DNA of 64,000 nucleotides from an uncultured Alistipes sp. GTDB taxonomy: Bacteria > Bacteroidota > Bacteroidia > Bacteroidales > Rikenellaceae. Below are positions 51,936 to 60,867 of this stretch, one piece after another (position 1 is the first letter of the stretch; each line of letters starts with the position of its first letter). Position numbers and translations under genes: made by a program. The stretch is from NCBI GenBank assembly GCA_900770635.1, contig CAAGLB010000138.1, positions 7,016 through 71,015 of the forward strand. Direction: 5' to 3'. A model generated the notes under the pieces. The model had not been told where the DNA came from, made no database searches, and was given only the letters and a program-made list of their open reading frames with translations.

Positions 51936-52466
51936 TTACTTTACAGCCAACTGGCCCTCATAATCAAGCGACACGCTCTCTCCATCGGCAAGCGTGAAGT
52001 AGGCAGTTATATGATACCAGACATAGCCCGACTCGTGCTCGCTATCAGCCTCAACATAGGCACTACCCTCAACAAAGCGATGCAAATCCTCGCTACCCGA
52101 GAATAGCAGGTAGGTGTAATCCTGACAACAAGTCATCGCAGAGCCGTCGCCAAGATTGTAGAGACCCGAAGCTACATGGTCGTTGCTAAGGTCGCAGTAG
52201 CAGTCGATATACAGAGTATTGCCCGTCACAGCGTCGTAGAACGATAGGTAGTCGTTGCGCAAGCCATTTGTCTGCATTGTGTATACACTTGCCGACAAAC
52301 TATCGCTAAAATGATATGTGCCCTCAGGATAGTCGGGCGCAGGCTCTGGCTCTGGCTGTGGGTTATCCACAGGGTTATCGGGGATATCAGGTGTAACCTC
52401 CTTATCACCACACGATACAAACAATATAGCTGCGACAAGCGCAACGAGACATAGAAAACGATTCAT
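51936..52466 (-). CDS. Small surface lipoprotein, function unknown
   Basis: About 176 residues from the ATG giving MNRFLCLVALVAAILFVSC, which is a good lipoprotein signal; the -7 box at 52483-52490 excludes the upstream in-frame ATG at 52586. The linker is Pro/Glu-rich (DIPDNPVDNPQPEPEPAP). A single beta domain (GTYHFSDSLSASVYTM to VSLDYEGQLAV) follows. Not recognised. It leads the lipoprotein transcript with paralogues II and I. Confidence 0.8.
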   Translation of the reverse strand: MNRFLCLVALVAAILFVSCGDKEVTPDIPDNPVDNPQPEPEPAPDYPEGTYHFSDSLSASVYTMQTNGLRNDYLSFYDAVTGNTLYIDCYCDLSNDHVASGLYNLGDGSAMTCCQDYTYLLFSGSEDLHRFVEGSAYVEADSEHESGYVWYHITAYFTLADGESVSLDYEGQLAVK

Positions 52467-52482
52467 AAGCAAATAATTTTGG

Positions 52483-52513
52483 CAAATATACGAAAAAAAT
52501 CTTTTCGGCGCAA
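52483..52513 (-). promoter_or_regulatory. Promoter of the 51936-52466 lipoprotein transcript
   Basis: On the minus strand TATATTTG (52483-52490) with TTG (52511-52513) 20 bases upstream. It defines the start of this gene. Confidence 0.68.
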
Positions 52514-52568
52514 CAACCCACCTATCGAATTGATGTTCAGCATTTGTTGACATAGGCCCAATAAAAAA

Positions 52569-52610
52569 GTTCCGAACAAACCGCACACTTAGTACGGCTT
52601 GCTCGGAACT
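52569..52610 (-). terminator. Terminator of paralogue III
   Basis: AGTTCCGAACAAACCG pairs with CGGCTTGCTCGGAACT with three mismatches. On the minus strand TTTTTTA follows. Confidence 0.75.
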
Positions 52611-52651
52611 CGTTTATCGCAACGCCCGAGGCGTGCTACATATTACATGAA

Positions 52652-54856
52652 TTACATGTAGAAAGGACGAACGTAAGAGCTGATGCGCTTTACTGAAGCC
52701 TTAGCCTGAACTGGAGCCTCAGCCTTAACCTCAGCCTGTGGCTGGGCAACCTCAACTGGCTGAACATCAAGAGTCATGCCTACCTCACCGAATACGAGTG
52801 ACTCAGGAAGAGCGATTGAGCTCTTAGCAGCGTTGATCTCATTAACAAGAGCCTTCAAATCCTCGATGTTACCCTTGTTCTCAACAGTTGCGATAGTGTA
52901 GCAACGACCAAGGGCACCTGGGTTACCATTGTTGTCTACTGCGTAAGCAAATGCAGTCTGATCCTCATCCCAGTTAACTACGTAGAATGAGTATGGCTGA
53001 GACTGAGTAATCTTCTGCCATGTGCCGCTCAAAGTACCCCAAAGCATTGCATCAGGATATGCAGATGCATTGGTTACATCGTCGCCGGCCATAGAACCAA
53101 AGAGTGTACGAGCGCCATCGAAGTTGCCATACTTAACAACGGTGATAGCCTTACCCTTAGTTGCTGCTGGCTGACCAAAAATAGCACCATTCTCATCGTC
53201 ACCTGACCAGCTACCAACGAACTCTACGGTTGGGTTAACCTCGCCGAGCTTGCCAGTAGTTGCAACGTTCTCAAATGTATGAACCTTAACAACATGACCT
53301 GTCTCTGGTGAAAGTGCCATTACGAAACCTGAGCATGTAGTCTCAGGAGCCAAACCTGAAGCTGCAGCGGTGTAAGCACCACGGTAGTAGTACATGCTTA
53401 GAACCTGTGCGATAGTAACTGTAGGATCGAACTGCTGCTGCATCATCATAATCTCATCAAACTGAGCATTAAGCTCCTCAGCAAGAGCGTTAACATCCAA
53501 AGCCTCGTACTCAGAGTTAGGCATTACGTTGAATGTGTAGTATGTTGTAGCCTCAGAAGGGGTTACACCAACAGTGAAACCGTAAGGAGTAATCTGTGAA
53601 CCAGTCATTGTGAAGGTAGTATCCTCTGCTGATGGAGCAGGCAAAGTGCGGAATGTAGTCATAACTGGCTCAGTAGTAACACCTCCAGCGTAACCAAATG
53701 CAACAATATAGTAGTCAGTATCAGCAGCGTCGAGCTTATACTTGTATGGGCTATTTGGGCCACCAGTGTAGTCCTGAACACCCTTATAAAGCATAGCGCC
53801 ATTGTTCATCCAACCACCATACATAGCTACAATCTCGTTCATGATATCCTCAGCTGTCTTCTTGCCATCCCATGCGCCAATCATCCAGCAGAATGTGTCG
53901 GTGTTGTTAGATGGGGTAATCAAGATAGCTGCACGCATAGCCTCGATATCGGTTACAGAGATCTCGAATGAGAGCTCAGCAGCCTTAGCCTCACCTGTAG
54001 TGTAGGTTGATGTTGTAAGCTCTGTAGCAATAGTCACCGCACCCTCTGGAGTAACGATGAAACCTGCAACCATGTTGATATACTCAGAGTTGGCGTTAAG
54101 GTTCTTTGCCTGAAGAGTAAGCTGACCCTTGTGGAAGATAGCGTTCATAATCTGGTTGTCGTTATAGCCAGCCTGACGATATGCGTCGATCTCCATCTGC
54201 AAGCAGTAGAGCAAGAACTCCTGCTCTGACATGCGGTAGCTACCCTCTGGATCGGTATAAGCATCGAATGTAGCCTTAGGAACGGTATAGAAATACCATA
54301 CATCGTTGTCGTTAGATGGCTTAACGGTGTACTCAGCAGTGTTGCCGTCAACCTTAGTCTCGATCTCGAAAGTTACGTCGAGAGTAGCAGCAGCCGCTGT
54401 AGTAACCTCAGTCTTAGACACCGCTGTGTTAGCAGCATAGTTGTTAGCAGCATCTACACCAAACACGATGATGTAGTAGCGTGACTCAGGAGCAAGGCCC
54501 TGGAACATACCGTCGGTGATAGCACCCTTGTCAACGATATTAGGCATATACTCAGCCAATGTCTTACCTGTAGCACGAGCCTCAGCCTCAAGCTCCATCA
54601 TGAGCGACTCAACGAGGAACTGATCACGTGTGAACTCCTCAACAGTCTCAGCGTCATACAACACGCAAAGGTACTCAGCCTCAAGGTCCGATGGTGTTAC
54701 GGTGTAAGCTACTGAAGATGAGGTAACCTCACCTACTGCCACCTCAAATGTCAAGCCCTGTGGATCTTCCGGAGTTGGAGTTGGGACAGGCTCGCAAGAT
54801 ACAAATGAAACAGCAAGAGCTGTCATAAGCATAAACAACCAATTGAATTTCTTCAT
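52652..54856 (-). CDS. Surface lipoprotein with repeated Fn3-like modules (paralogue III)
   Basis: 734 residues. Lipobox VSC (Cys 21) then EPVPTPTPEDPQ. Four modules begin LTFEVAVGEVTSSSVAYTV, VTFEIETKVDGNTAEYTVKP, LSFEISVTDIEAMRAAILIT and FTMTGSQITPYGFTVGVTP. The end domain has KGNIEDLKALVNEINA and SLVFGEV. A Val/Ala/Gln/Glu-rich tail (EVAQPQAEVKAEAPVQAKA) is unique to this member. Its codon choice is very regular, like the ribosomal genes nearby, which suggests high expression. Own promoter and terminator. Confidence 0.82.
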   Translation of the reverse strand: MKKFNWLFMLMTALAVSFVSCEPVPTPTPEDPQGLTFEVAVGEVTSSSVAYTVTPSDLEAEYLCVLYDAETVEEFTRDQFLVESLMMELEAEARATGKTLAEYMPNIVDKGAITDGMFQGLAPESRYYIIVFGVDAANNYAANTAVSKTEVTTAAAATLDVTFEIETKVDGNTAEYTVKPSNDNDVWYFYTVPKATFDAYTDPEGSYRMSEQEFLLYCLQMEIDAYRQAGYNDNQIMNAIFHKGQLTLQAKNLNANSEYINMVAGFIVTPEGAVTIATELTTSTYTTGEAKAAELSFEISVTDIEAMRAAILITPSNNTDTFCWMIGAWDGKKTAEDIMNEIVAMYGGWMNNGAMLYKGVQDYTGGPNSPYKYKLDAADTDYYIVAFGYAGGVTTEPVMTTFRTLPAPSAEDTTFTMTGSQITPYGFTVGVTPSEATTYYTFNVMPNSEYEALDVNALAEELNAQFDEIMMMQQQFDPTVTIAQVLSMYYYRGAYTAAASGLAPETTCSGFVMALSPETGHVVKVHTFENVATTGKLGEVNPTVEFVGSWSGDDENGAIFGQPAATKGKAITVVKYGNFDGARTLFGSMAGDDVTNASAYPDAMLWGTLSGTWQKITQSQPYSFYVVNWDEDQTAFAYAVDNNGNPGALGRCYTIATVENKGNIEDLKALVNEINAAKSSIALPESLVFGEVGMTLDVQPVEVAQPQAEVKAEAPVQAKASVKRISSYVRPFYM

Positions 54857-54964
54857 AGTTTTAGTAAATTATTAAGGTTTTAAATATGTGATTACACGCT
54901 GTTAATCAACTGGAAAACAACTTCTGTGCGCAAACAATTCCACAACGAAACATTTTCCATCGTA

Positions 54965-54972
54965 CAAAAATA
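54965..54972 (-). promoter_or_regulatory. -7 box of paralogue III
   Basis: TATTTTTG on the minus strand, leading to a leader of about 100 bases. Confidence 0.45.
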
Positions 54973-55022
54973 CGCTATTTATGTCTACCAGCAAAATTTT
55001 CAGCACCTTTTTTACAAAAAAA

Positions 55023-55056
55023 CTAATCCCAACGCACTGTTATGCATTAGGATTAG
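55023..55056 (-). terminator. Terminator of the BACON-like lipoprotein gene
   Basis: CTAATCC-CAACGCA and TGCATTA-GGATTAG form a stem. On the minus strand TTTTTTTG follows. Confidence 0.8.
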
Positions 55057-55073
55057 CCTATCAACTTATATCA

Positions 55074-56363
55074 TTAGTTCAACCTACCTGTCCAGTTGAG
55101 AGTAATCTTGTTCTGTTGTGGCGCATCATCAAGAGCATCAATAACAACAGTGTGAGTACCATCGCCATTATAGGTGATTGTCACACTACCCTCATAAATA
55201 GGCGCCTGCGACACACACAGACCATCTTTGTAGACCATAAATAGCGATCCAAGAAGTAGGTCGGCATCGTCGGCTACACGGAAGCCTGGTATGAAGACAC
55301 CAGCACGGAAGTCGGGCTTGGTCTCATCCTCGGCAGAGAAGCCTGAATCAACATATCGACCTGTAAAGTCGGTCGTTGAGTTTGAGAGGTAGTCGATAAC
55401 AAGATAAGTACCATACTTCATACCGTTGTTGCAGACAAACTCGATAGTCCAGTTGTTGTAGCCACAATTCCAGTAGTCGCCATAGGAGTTTACACTTGCA
55501 GAGCAGTTAGAGACGTCGATAACAGTATCCTTAGTTAGGCTCGACACATAGTCTGTGATGATGCTTGTAGTGAGCGAGTAGTCGCCCTCAAACGTCACGT
55601 GATACTCCCTAGTCTCGACAAAGGCAACAAGCTCAAAGCGGTTGCCACTAACCTTGAGCGAGGCATCTGCCAAAGGTAGCGCCCAGCCCTCCATCTGGTC
55701 ATCAACCCACGAGTAGTCGGTATTGCCAATATCGACAATGGTAAACTTTTCGTAGCTCTGAGTAAGGTCAAATCTATACTCGCCATCGGGGATACGTACA
55801 TTATTCTCATCCTCAGGCATAGGGGCAATAAGGTCCAAACGGAAGTACTCGCCGCCAGCCACTGCCGCACCATCGACAAAGCCATCTTTGGTGAGAATAA
55901 TCCAGTAATGACCAATGCCCGTCTTGATATTATCACCATAATAGTTGCCAACAAGCTGATTAGCAGCAACCTCAACAACCTCGAACTCGCCCTCATTCAA
56001 GCCGCTTGTGCCGGCCTGATGAACATTTATAAACTCCGTCTTATCGCCATAAACAACACGTACCTTTGCATTTCGGTTATAGATGCCGCTGTTTGGAGCT
56101 ACCGACACAAGGATAACACCTGCAGTGTTAGTATTGATCTCGATAATCATTGTTGTATCATCAGCATCAGCCGTAACATCGGTGTAGTCGCCTTCAGTAA
56201 GGCTGTAAGTGATAGGGAACACACCACCATCAACACCCACCTCGACACTCTTCTGCGAGGTAATCTCAAATACAAGCTCCTCACCAGGAGTAACCTGCTG
56301 AGGTTCACATGCTGCAAACACAATAGCAACAAGTGCAAACAAAAGTGTAAAAAGTCGTTTCAT
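55074..56363 (-). CDS. Lipoprotein with BACON-like N-terminal domain
   Basis: 429 residues. Lipobox FAAC (Cys 19) then EPQQVTPG. A BACON-type domain spans about 28-120 (FEITSQKSVEVGVDGGVFPI, VAPNSGIYNRNAKVRVVYG, EFINVHQAG). Two further beta modules follow (NYYGDNIKTGIGHYWIILTK; VSNCSASVNSYGDYWNCGYN). No catalytic motif; probably surface-anchored. Own -7 box and terminator. Confidence 0.82.
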   Translation of the reverse strand: MKRLFTLLFALVAIVFAACEPQQVTPGEELVFEITSQKSVEVGVDGGVFPITYSLTEGDYTDVTADADDTTMIIEINTNTAGVILVSVAPNSGIYNRNAKVRVVYGDKTEFINVHQAGTSGLNEGEFEVVEVAANQLVGNYYGDNIKTGIGHYWIILTKDGFVDGAAVAGGEYFRLDLIAPMPEDENNVRIPDGEYRFDLTQSYEKFTIVDIGNTDYSWVDDQMEGWALPLADASLKVSGNRFELVAFVETREYHVTFEGDYSLTTSIITDYVSSLTKDTVIDVSNCSASVNSYGDYWNCGYNNWTIEFVCNNGMKYGTYLVIDYLSNSTTDFTGRYVDSGFSAEDETKPDFRAGVFIPGFRVADDADLLLGSLFMVYKDGLCVSQAPIYEGSVTITYNGDGTHTVVIDALDDAPQQNKITLNWTGRLN

Positions 56364-56391
56364 CTCGAATAGTTTTAGTTCATTAGTGGCA

Positions 56392-56399
56392 CAAAGATA
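56392..56399 (-). promoter_or_regulatory. -7 box of the BACON-like lipoprotein gene
   Basis: TATCTTTG on the minus strand, 29 bases before the start codon. Confidence 0.5.
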
Positions 56400-56503
56400 A
56401 TAAATCTTTGGATAAATTAGTAATTAGGAGTTCGTAATTAGTAATATTTTCCGGTGCAACGCTCTATGACTCACTACTCATTTACTCTTTACACACAAAA
56501 AAA

Positions 56504-56531
56504 GGTTGTCCAACCCAAAGGCTGGACAACC
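56504..56531 (-). terminator. Terminator at the end of the spc/alpha operon
   Basis: GGTTGTCCAACC pairs with GGCTGGACAACC. On the minus strand TTTTTTTGTG follows. It lies 28 bases after the rplQ stop. Confidence 0.83.
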
Positions 56532-56559
56532 CATTATATAAGAAGTTGTAGCAGAAAAA

Positions 56560-57123
56560 TTACATCTTCTTACCTACGTTAGTCTTCTTAGCACCCTTAG
56601 CTGCTGAAGCCTTAGCTGCTGCCTTTGGAGCTGCCTGCTTTGCCTTCTTCTCAGCAACTACTGTTGCATCCTCAACAGCGTCAGTCTTCTTAGCGCGTGA
56701 ACGACGTGTCTTTGGCTTAGCCTCAGCTGCTGGAGCTGCTGCCTCACGACCGAATGTGTAAACCTCGTTGAAGTCAACGAACTCGATGATACACATATCA
56801 GCACCGTCACCAAGACGGAAACCTGTCTTGAGGATACGAGTGTAACCACCTGGACGCTCCATGATCTTAGGAGCGATAGTGCGGAACAACTCAGTAACTG
56901 CCTCCTTCTGCTTCAAATATGAGAATACCACACGACGTGAGTGAGTAGAATCCTCCTTAGACTTAGTTACAAGAGGCTCGATGAACTTCTGAACAGCCTT
57001 TGCCTTAGCAACTGTTGTCTGAATACGCTTGTGCATGATAAGCGAAACAGCCATATTTGAAAGCATAGCCTTACGGTGGCCCGCCTGTCTGCCAAGGTGA
57101 TTAAAATTCTTATTGTGTCTCAT
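56560..57123 (-). CDS. rplQ: 50S ribosomal protein L17 with long basic tail
   Basis: 187 residues. The L17 core occupies about 1-125 (GRQAGHRKAMLSNMAVSLI, RIQTTVAKAKAVQKF, GGYTRILKTGFRLGDGADM). The last 60 residues are a Lys/Ala-rich tail (KTRRSRAKKTDAVED, KKAKQAAPKAAAKASAA) that other bacteria lack or have shorter. It is probably disordered and RNA-contacting. It follows rpoA by two bases, the usual order. Confidence 0.97.
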   Translation of the reverse strand: MRHNKNFNHLGRQAGHRKAMLSNMAVSLIMHKRIQTTVAKAKAVQKFIEPLVTKSKEDSTHSRRVVFSYLKQKEAVTELFRTIAPKIMERPGGYTRILKTGFRLGDGADMCIIEFVDFNEVYTFGREAAAPAAEAKPKTRRSRAKKTDAVEDATVVAEKKAKQAAPKAAAKASAAKGAKKTNVGKKM

Positions 57124-57125
57124 AA

Positions 57126-58118
57126 TTAATCTTTATCAAGTTTGTAGATAGATACGTCCATACCGAATTTGAGGTTCAAAGAAGCCAACAACTCATCAAG
57201 CTCTGTGAGCGACTTCTTACCGAAGTTACGGAACTTCAAAAGCTCGTTGCGGTGCAACTTCACAAGGTCGCCAACAGTGTCAACATCAGCTGCCTTCAAA
57301 CAGTTCAAAGCGCGAACGCTGAGATCCTGGTCAGCAAGCTTAGTCTTAAGCAATTGACGCATGTGCAAGATGCTCTCATCGAACTCCTCAACACCCTGCT
57401 GCTGCTCCTCGTCGATAGTAATCTTCTCGTCTGAGAAGAGCATAAAGTGCTGGATAAGAATCTTAGCAGCCTCCTTCAACGCATCCTTCGGATGAATTGA
57501 GCCGTCTGTAGTAATCTCCAAATTCAACTTCTCGTAGTCGGTCTTCTGCTCAACACGGTAGTCCTCAACAGAGTACTTAACGTTCTTAATAGGCGTGAAG
57601 ATCGAGTCGATAGGAAGTGTGTCGATATCCTTCTCGATGCCGGCATTCTCCTCTGAAGGCACATAGCCACGACCTTTACCAATGGTAATAGTCATCTGCA
57701 TCTTGGTGCCAGGAGCGAGGTGGCAAATAACCAACTCAGGGTTCAAAACCTTGAAGAATGATAGGTAGTTTGAGATGTAACCAGCTGTAAGCTCTGTTAC
57801 GCCAGCTACGTTGATCGATACCTTCTCAGCCTCCTCGTTATCAACAGTGCGAATGAAACGTACCTGCTTGAGGTTCAAGATGATCTCAAGCATACCCTCC
57901 ATCACACCGGGGACAGCGGCAAACTCATTGTTCACGCCAGCAACCTTAACGGTTGTGATAGCATAGCCCTCCAATGACGAGAGCAACACACGGCGCAAAG
58001 CGTTTCCTACAGTCATGCCATAGCCAGGCTCCAACGGACGGAACTCAAACTTGCCGAACGATGAAGTAGACTCCAACATGATGACCTTTTCAGGTTTTTG
58101 GAATGCTAATATTGCCAT
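57126..58118 (-). CDS. rpoA: RNA polymerase alpha subunit
   Basis: 330 residues. N-terminal assembly domain about 1-230 (PLEPGYGMTVGNALRRVLLS, GAITTVKV-type strand read as EGYAITTVKVAGV). Linker, then the C-terminal DNA-binding domain about 250-325 (LSVRALNCLKAADVDTVGDL, LLKFRNFGKKSLTELDELL). It forms the dimer scaffold of RNA polymerase. Operon with rpsD upstream and rplQ downstream. Confidence 0.98.
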   Translation of the reverse strand: MAILAFQKPEKVIMLESTSSFGKFEFRPLEPGYGMTVGNALRRVLLSSLEGYAITTVKVAGVNNEFAAVPGVMEGMLEIILNLKQVRFIRTVDNEEAEKVSINVAGVTELTAGYISNYLSFFKVLNPELVICHLAPGTKMQMTITIGKGRGYVPSEENAGIEKDIDTLPIDSIFTPIKNVKYSVEDYRVEQKTDYEKLNLEITTDGSIHPKDALKEAAKILIQHFMLFSDEKITIDEEQQQGVEEFDESILHMRQLLKTKLADQDLSVRALNCLKAADVDTVGDLVKLHRNELLKFRNFGKKSLTELDELLASLNLKFGMDVSIYKLDKD

Positions 58119-58141
58119 AATATTGAATTTGTTGTTAATTA

Positions 58142-58750
58142 CTACTTAGAGTACAACTCGACGATAAGCTGCTCCTTGATGTTCTCAGGAATCTCCTCAC
58201 GCTCAGGTGACTGAAGGAACTTACCGCTCATTGAAGCGTTGTCCCACTCCAACCATGCATAGCGGCTGCGTGCAGCGCCTGACAAAGCGTCGGTGATAAC
58301 CTCCAAAGTCTTTGACTTCTCGCGAACTGATACTACATCACCTGCCTTAAGAGCGTATGAAGGAATGTTTACTACATTGCCGTTTACGCAGATGTGGCGG
58401 TGTGAAACAAGCTGGCGTGCTGCTGCACGTGTTGGAGCGATACCCAAACGGTAAACAACATTGTCCAAACGGCACTCAAGCAACTTAAGAAGGTTCTCGC
58501 CGGTGATACCACCCATACGAGCTGCTGCCTCATAAGTGCGTGCAAACTGCTTCTCCAAGATGCCGTATGTGTACTTAGCCTTCTGCTTCTCAGTAAGCTG
58601 CTCGCCATACTCTGAGTTCTTCTTACGCTTGCGAGCAAGACCATGCTGTCCAGGAGGGAAGTTACGCTTCTCAAGAACTTTATCAGCACCATAAATAGCC
58701 TCGCCAAAACGACGGGCAATCTTTGACTTAGGTCCTATATATCTTGCCAT
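58142..58750 (-). CDS. rpsD: 30S ribosomal protein S4
   Basis: 202 residues. Starts MARYIGPKSKIARRFGEAIY. The S4 RNA-binding domain is about 92-155 (ECRLDNVVYRLGIAPTRAAA, LVSHRHICVNGNVVNIPSY). One of the first proteins in small-subunit assembly. Operon position as in other bacteria. Confidence 0.98.
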   Translation of the reverse strand: MARYIGPKSKIARRFGEAIYGADKVLEKRNFPPGQHGLARKRKKNSEYGEQLTEKQKAKYTYGILEKQFARTYEAAARMGGITGENLLKLLECRLDNVVYRLGIAPTRAAARQLVSHRHICVNGNVVNIPSYALKAGDVVSVREKSKTLEVITDALSGAARSRYAWLEWDNASMSGKFLQSPEREEIPENIKEQLIVELYSK

Positions 58751-58830
58751 AATATTTTTTTAAGTTTAATAGTAAAATTAAGTTTTTTGCTACTCTGCTC
58801 TGTGATAATCGTATAATATGCCTCGAAGCA

Positions 58831-59220
58831 TTATACACGACGACGGTTAGGAGCGCGGCAGCCGTTGTGTGGTAGTGGAGTAACGTCGATGATCTCTACA
58901 ACCTCGATACCAGCACCGTGGATGGTACGAACTGCTGACTCACGACCCTGACCAGGACCCTTCACATAAACCTTAACCTTACGCAAACCCATATCGTAAG
59001 CAACCTTTGCGCAGTCAGCTGCAGCTGTCTGAGCAGCATAGGGAGTATTCTTCTTTGAACCACGGAAGCCCATCTTACCAGCTGATGACCAGCTGATCAC
59101 CTCACCAACCTCGTTAGTGATGGTGATGATAACGTTGTTAAAAGTCGAGTGTACGAAAGCCATACCCTGAGCCGAAACCTTAACAACCTTCTTCTTAACT
59201 GTTCCAGTTTTCTTTGCCAT
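58831..59220 (-). CDS. rpsK: 30S ribosomal protein S11
   Basis: 129 residues. Signature motifs are AFVHSTFNNVIITITNEVGE, GFRGSKKNTPYAAQTAA and the end DVTPLPHNGCRAPNRRRV. It forms part of the platform at the mRNA exit. It starts 12 bases after the rpsM stop. Confidence 0.98.
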   Translation of the reverse strand: MAKKTGTVKKKVVKVSAQGMAFVHSTFNNVIITITNEVGEVISWSSAGKMGFRGSKKNTPYAAQTAAADCAKVAYDMGLRKVKVYVKGPGQGRESAVRTIHGAGIEVVEIIDVTPLPHNGCRAPNRRRV

Positions 59221-59232
59221 AACTCTCTAATA

Positions 59233-59613
59233 TTACTTAGTTGCCTTTTTCTTGTTTGCTACAGTCTTCTTCTTACCCTTACGAGTACGAGCGTTGTTCT
59301 TAGTACTCTGACCACGAACTGGAAGACCAAGACGGTGGCGGATACCACGGTAGCAACCGATATCCATCAATCGCTTAATGTTGAGCTGAACAACTGAGCG
59401 GCACTCGCCCTCAACCTTAATGCCCATCTCAGCAATTGCGCCACGAATGGCGCCGACCTGCTCGTCGGTCCAATCCTGAACCTTGATGTCACGGCTTACG
59501 CCTACGTTATCAAGGATCTTCTGCGCTGTAGAACGACCGATACCATAGATATAGGTCAAGCCGATCTCGCCACGCTTATTTTTTGGTAAATCAACACCTA
59601 CTATACGTGCCAT
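59233..59613 (-). CDS. rpsM: 30S ribosomal protein S13
   Basis: 126 residues. MARIVGVDLPKNKRGEIGLT, then YIYGIGRSTAQKIL and the C-terminal RGIRHRLGLPVRGQSTKNNA with a basic tail. It contacts the large subunit and the P-site tRNA. Confidence 0.98.
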   Translation of the reverse strand: MARIVGVDLPKNKRGEIGLTYIYGIGRSTAQKILDNVGVSRDIKVQDWTDEQVGAIRGAIAEMGIKVEGECRSVVQLNIKRLMDIGCYRGIRHRLGLPVRGQSTKNNARTRKGKKKTVANKKKATK

Positions 59614-59654
59614 AAATGTTTCTTTTCGTTAATTTCGGTTTGTTAAACTAAAAA

Positions 59655-59771
59655 TTATCCCTGGCGCATTTTGAACTTAGGATTCTTCTTGCAGATCACA
59701 TAGAGCTTACCCTTGCGACGTACAATCTTGCAATCCTCGCTTCTTTTCTTAATTGATGCTCTTACTTTCAT
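59655..59771 (-). CDS. rpmJ: 50S ribosomal protein L36 (zinc ligands partly lost)
   Basis: 38 residues, short enough to be missed by automatic searches. It reads MKVRASIKKRSEDCKIVRRK, then GKLYVICKKNPKF and ends KMRQG. The usual four zinc ligands CxxC...C...H are reduced to Cys14 and Cys27, because the first Cys is Ser11 and the His position is Phe33. It lies between infA and rpsM, exactly where rpmJ occurs in this operon. Confidence 0.96.
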   Translation of the reverse strand: MKVRASIKKRSEDCKIVRRKGKLYVICKKNPKFKMRQG

Positions 59772-59788
59772 AACCGAAGCATTCTTAA

Positions 59789-60007
59789 TTATTTGTACCT
59801 AAAAGATATTCGACCCTTACTCAAATCATAAGGTGTCATTTCTACTTTTACTTTATCTCCGGGAAGAATCTTGATATAGTGCTGTCGCATCTTTCCCGAG
59901 ATGTGGGCCGTGATAACGTGTCCGTTATCGAGCTCTACACGAAACATTGCGTTTGACAATGCCTCGATAACTGAGCCGTCCCTTTCAATAGCAGCCTGTT
60001 TTGCCAT
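59789..60007 (-). CDS. infA: Translation initiation factor IF-1
   Basis: 72 residues, the standard length. A single S1-like OB fold: MAKQAAIERDGSVIEALSNA, FRVELDNGHVITAHISGKM and the end KGRISFRYK. It binds the ribosomal A site during initiation. It is separated from map by five bases. Confidence 0.98.
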   Translation of the reverse strand: MAKQAAIERDGSVIEALSNAMFRVELDNGHVITAHISGKMRQHYIKILPGDKVKVEMTPYDLSKGRISFRYK

Positions 60008-60012
60008 AAGAA

Positions 60013-60786
60013 TTAACTGTTAATAGCCTCTTCGATGATAGTGAAATCTGTCAAAATGTCTGGACCATCCTTGCCAACAGCCACTGCATACTCGAAGTGT
60101 GCTGCAGGCTTGCGATCCTTTGTGCGAACGGTCCAGCCGTCACGCTCAAATACAACACGGCGATCGCCCATCGTAATCATTGGTTCGATACAGATTACCA
60201 TGCCCTCTTTCAACAATGGTCCTCTGCCTCGTGCGCCATAGTTAGGTACGCCTGGCTCCTCGTGCATCTTGCGACCTAAGCCATGTCCCTCCAACTCACG
60301 CACCACGCCGTAGCCAAAGCTCTCGGCGTAATCTTGCACAGCCGCAGATATATCTCCTACACGGTTACCTGCCTTAGCCTGTGCGGCACCCCTGCGAAGA
60401 GCCTCTTTGGTGACGTCGAGCAACTGTCGAACCTCGTCGCTGACAGCGCCTACGGCAAACGTATATGCCGAATCACCTACAAACCCCTTCATAACGGTAC
60501 CCAAATCGACCGATACGATGTCGCCCTCCTTGATGACATAGTCCGAAGGGATACCATGTACAACCTGCTCATTAACTGAGATGCAAGCTGAAGCTGGATA
60601 GCCCTGATAGCCAAGGAAGCCTGGAACTGCACCATTAGCTCGAATAAACTTCTCAGCAATGTCGTTAAGCTCACGGGTGGTGATGCCAGGTTTAACATGG
60701 CGACCAACCTCAGCAAGCGCACGGCTCACCAAAATGTTATTCTCGCGGAGTAGCTCAATCTCCTCCTTTGTCTTCAGAAAAATCAT
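60013..60786 (-). CDS. map: Methionine aminopeptidase, type I
   Basis: 257 residues. Metal ligands: Asp in VSVDLGTVMKGFVGDSAYTF (two Asp), His in LEGHGLGRKMHEEP, and Glu in ICIEPM and HFEYAVAV. It removes the N-terminal Met from new proteins. Usual place between secY and infA. Confidence 0.97.
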   Translation of the reverse strand: MIFLKTKEEIELLRENNILVSRALAEVGRHVKPGITTRELNDIAEKFIRANGAVPGFLGYQGYPASACISVNEQVVHGIPSDYVIKEGDIVSVDLGTVMKGFVGDSAYTFAVGAVSDEVRQLLDVTKEALRRGAAQAKAGNRVGDISAAVQDYAESFGYGVVRELEGHGLGRKMHEEPGVPNYGARGRGPLLKEGMVICIEPMITMGDRRVVFERDGWTVRTKDRKPAAHFEYAVAVGKDGPDILTDFTIIEEAINS

Positions 60787-60867
60787 CGTCGTGGAACTAT
60801 AAGTTAGTGTTGCCTCCTTGGATTGTTACCTCCGAGGAGGCAACCCTATCTTGTGGTAAAAAAGTTA

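Noticed and set aside
56400..56460. TAATTAGTAAT repeats as another nonamer hairpin
   Set aside because: Only a short AT-rich direct repeat; no long arms, no consistent 9-bp phase and no cloverleaf beside it.
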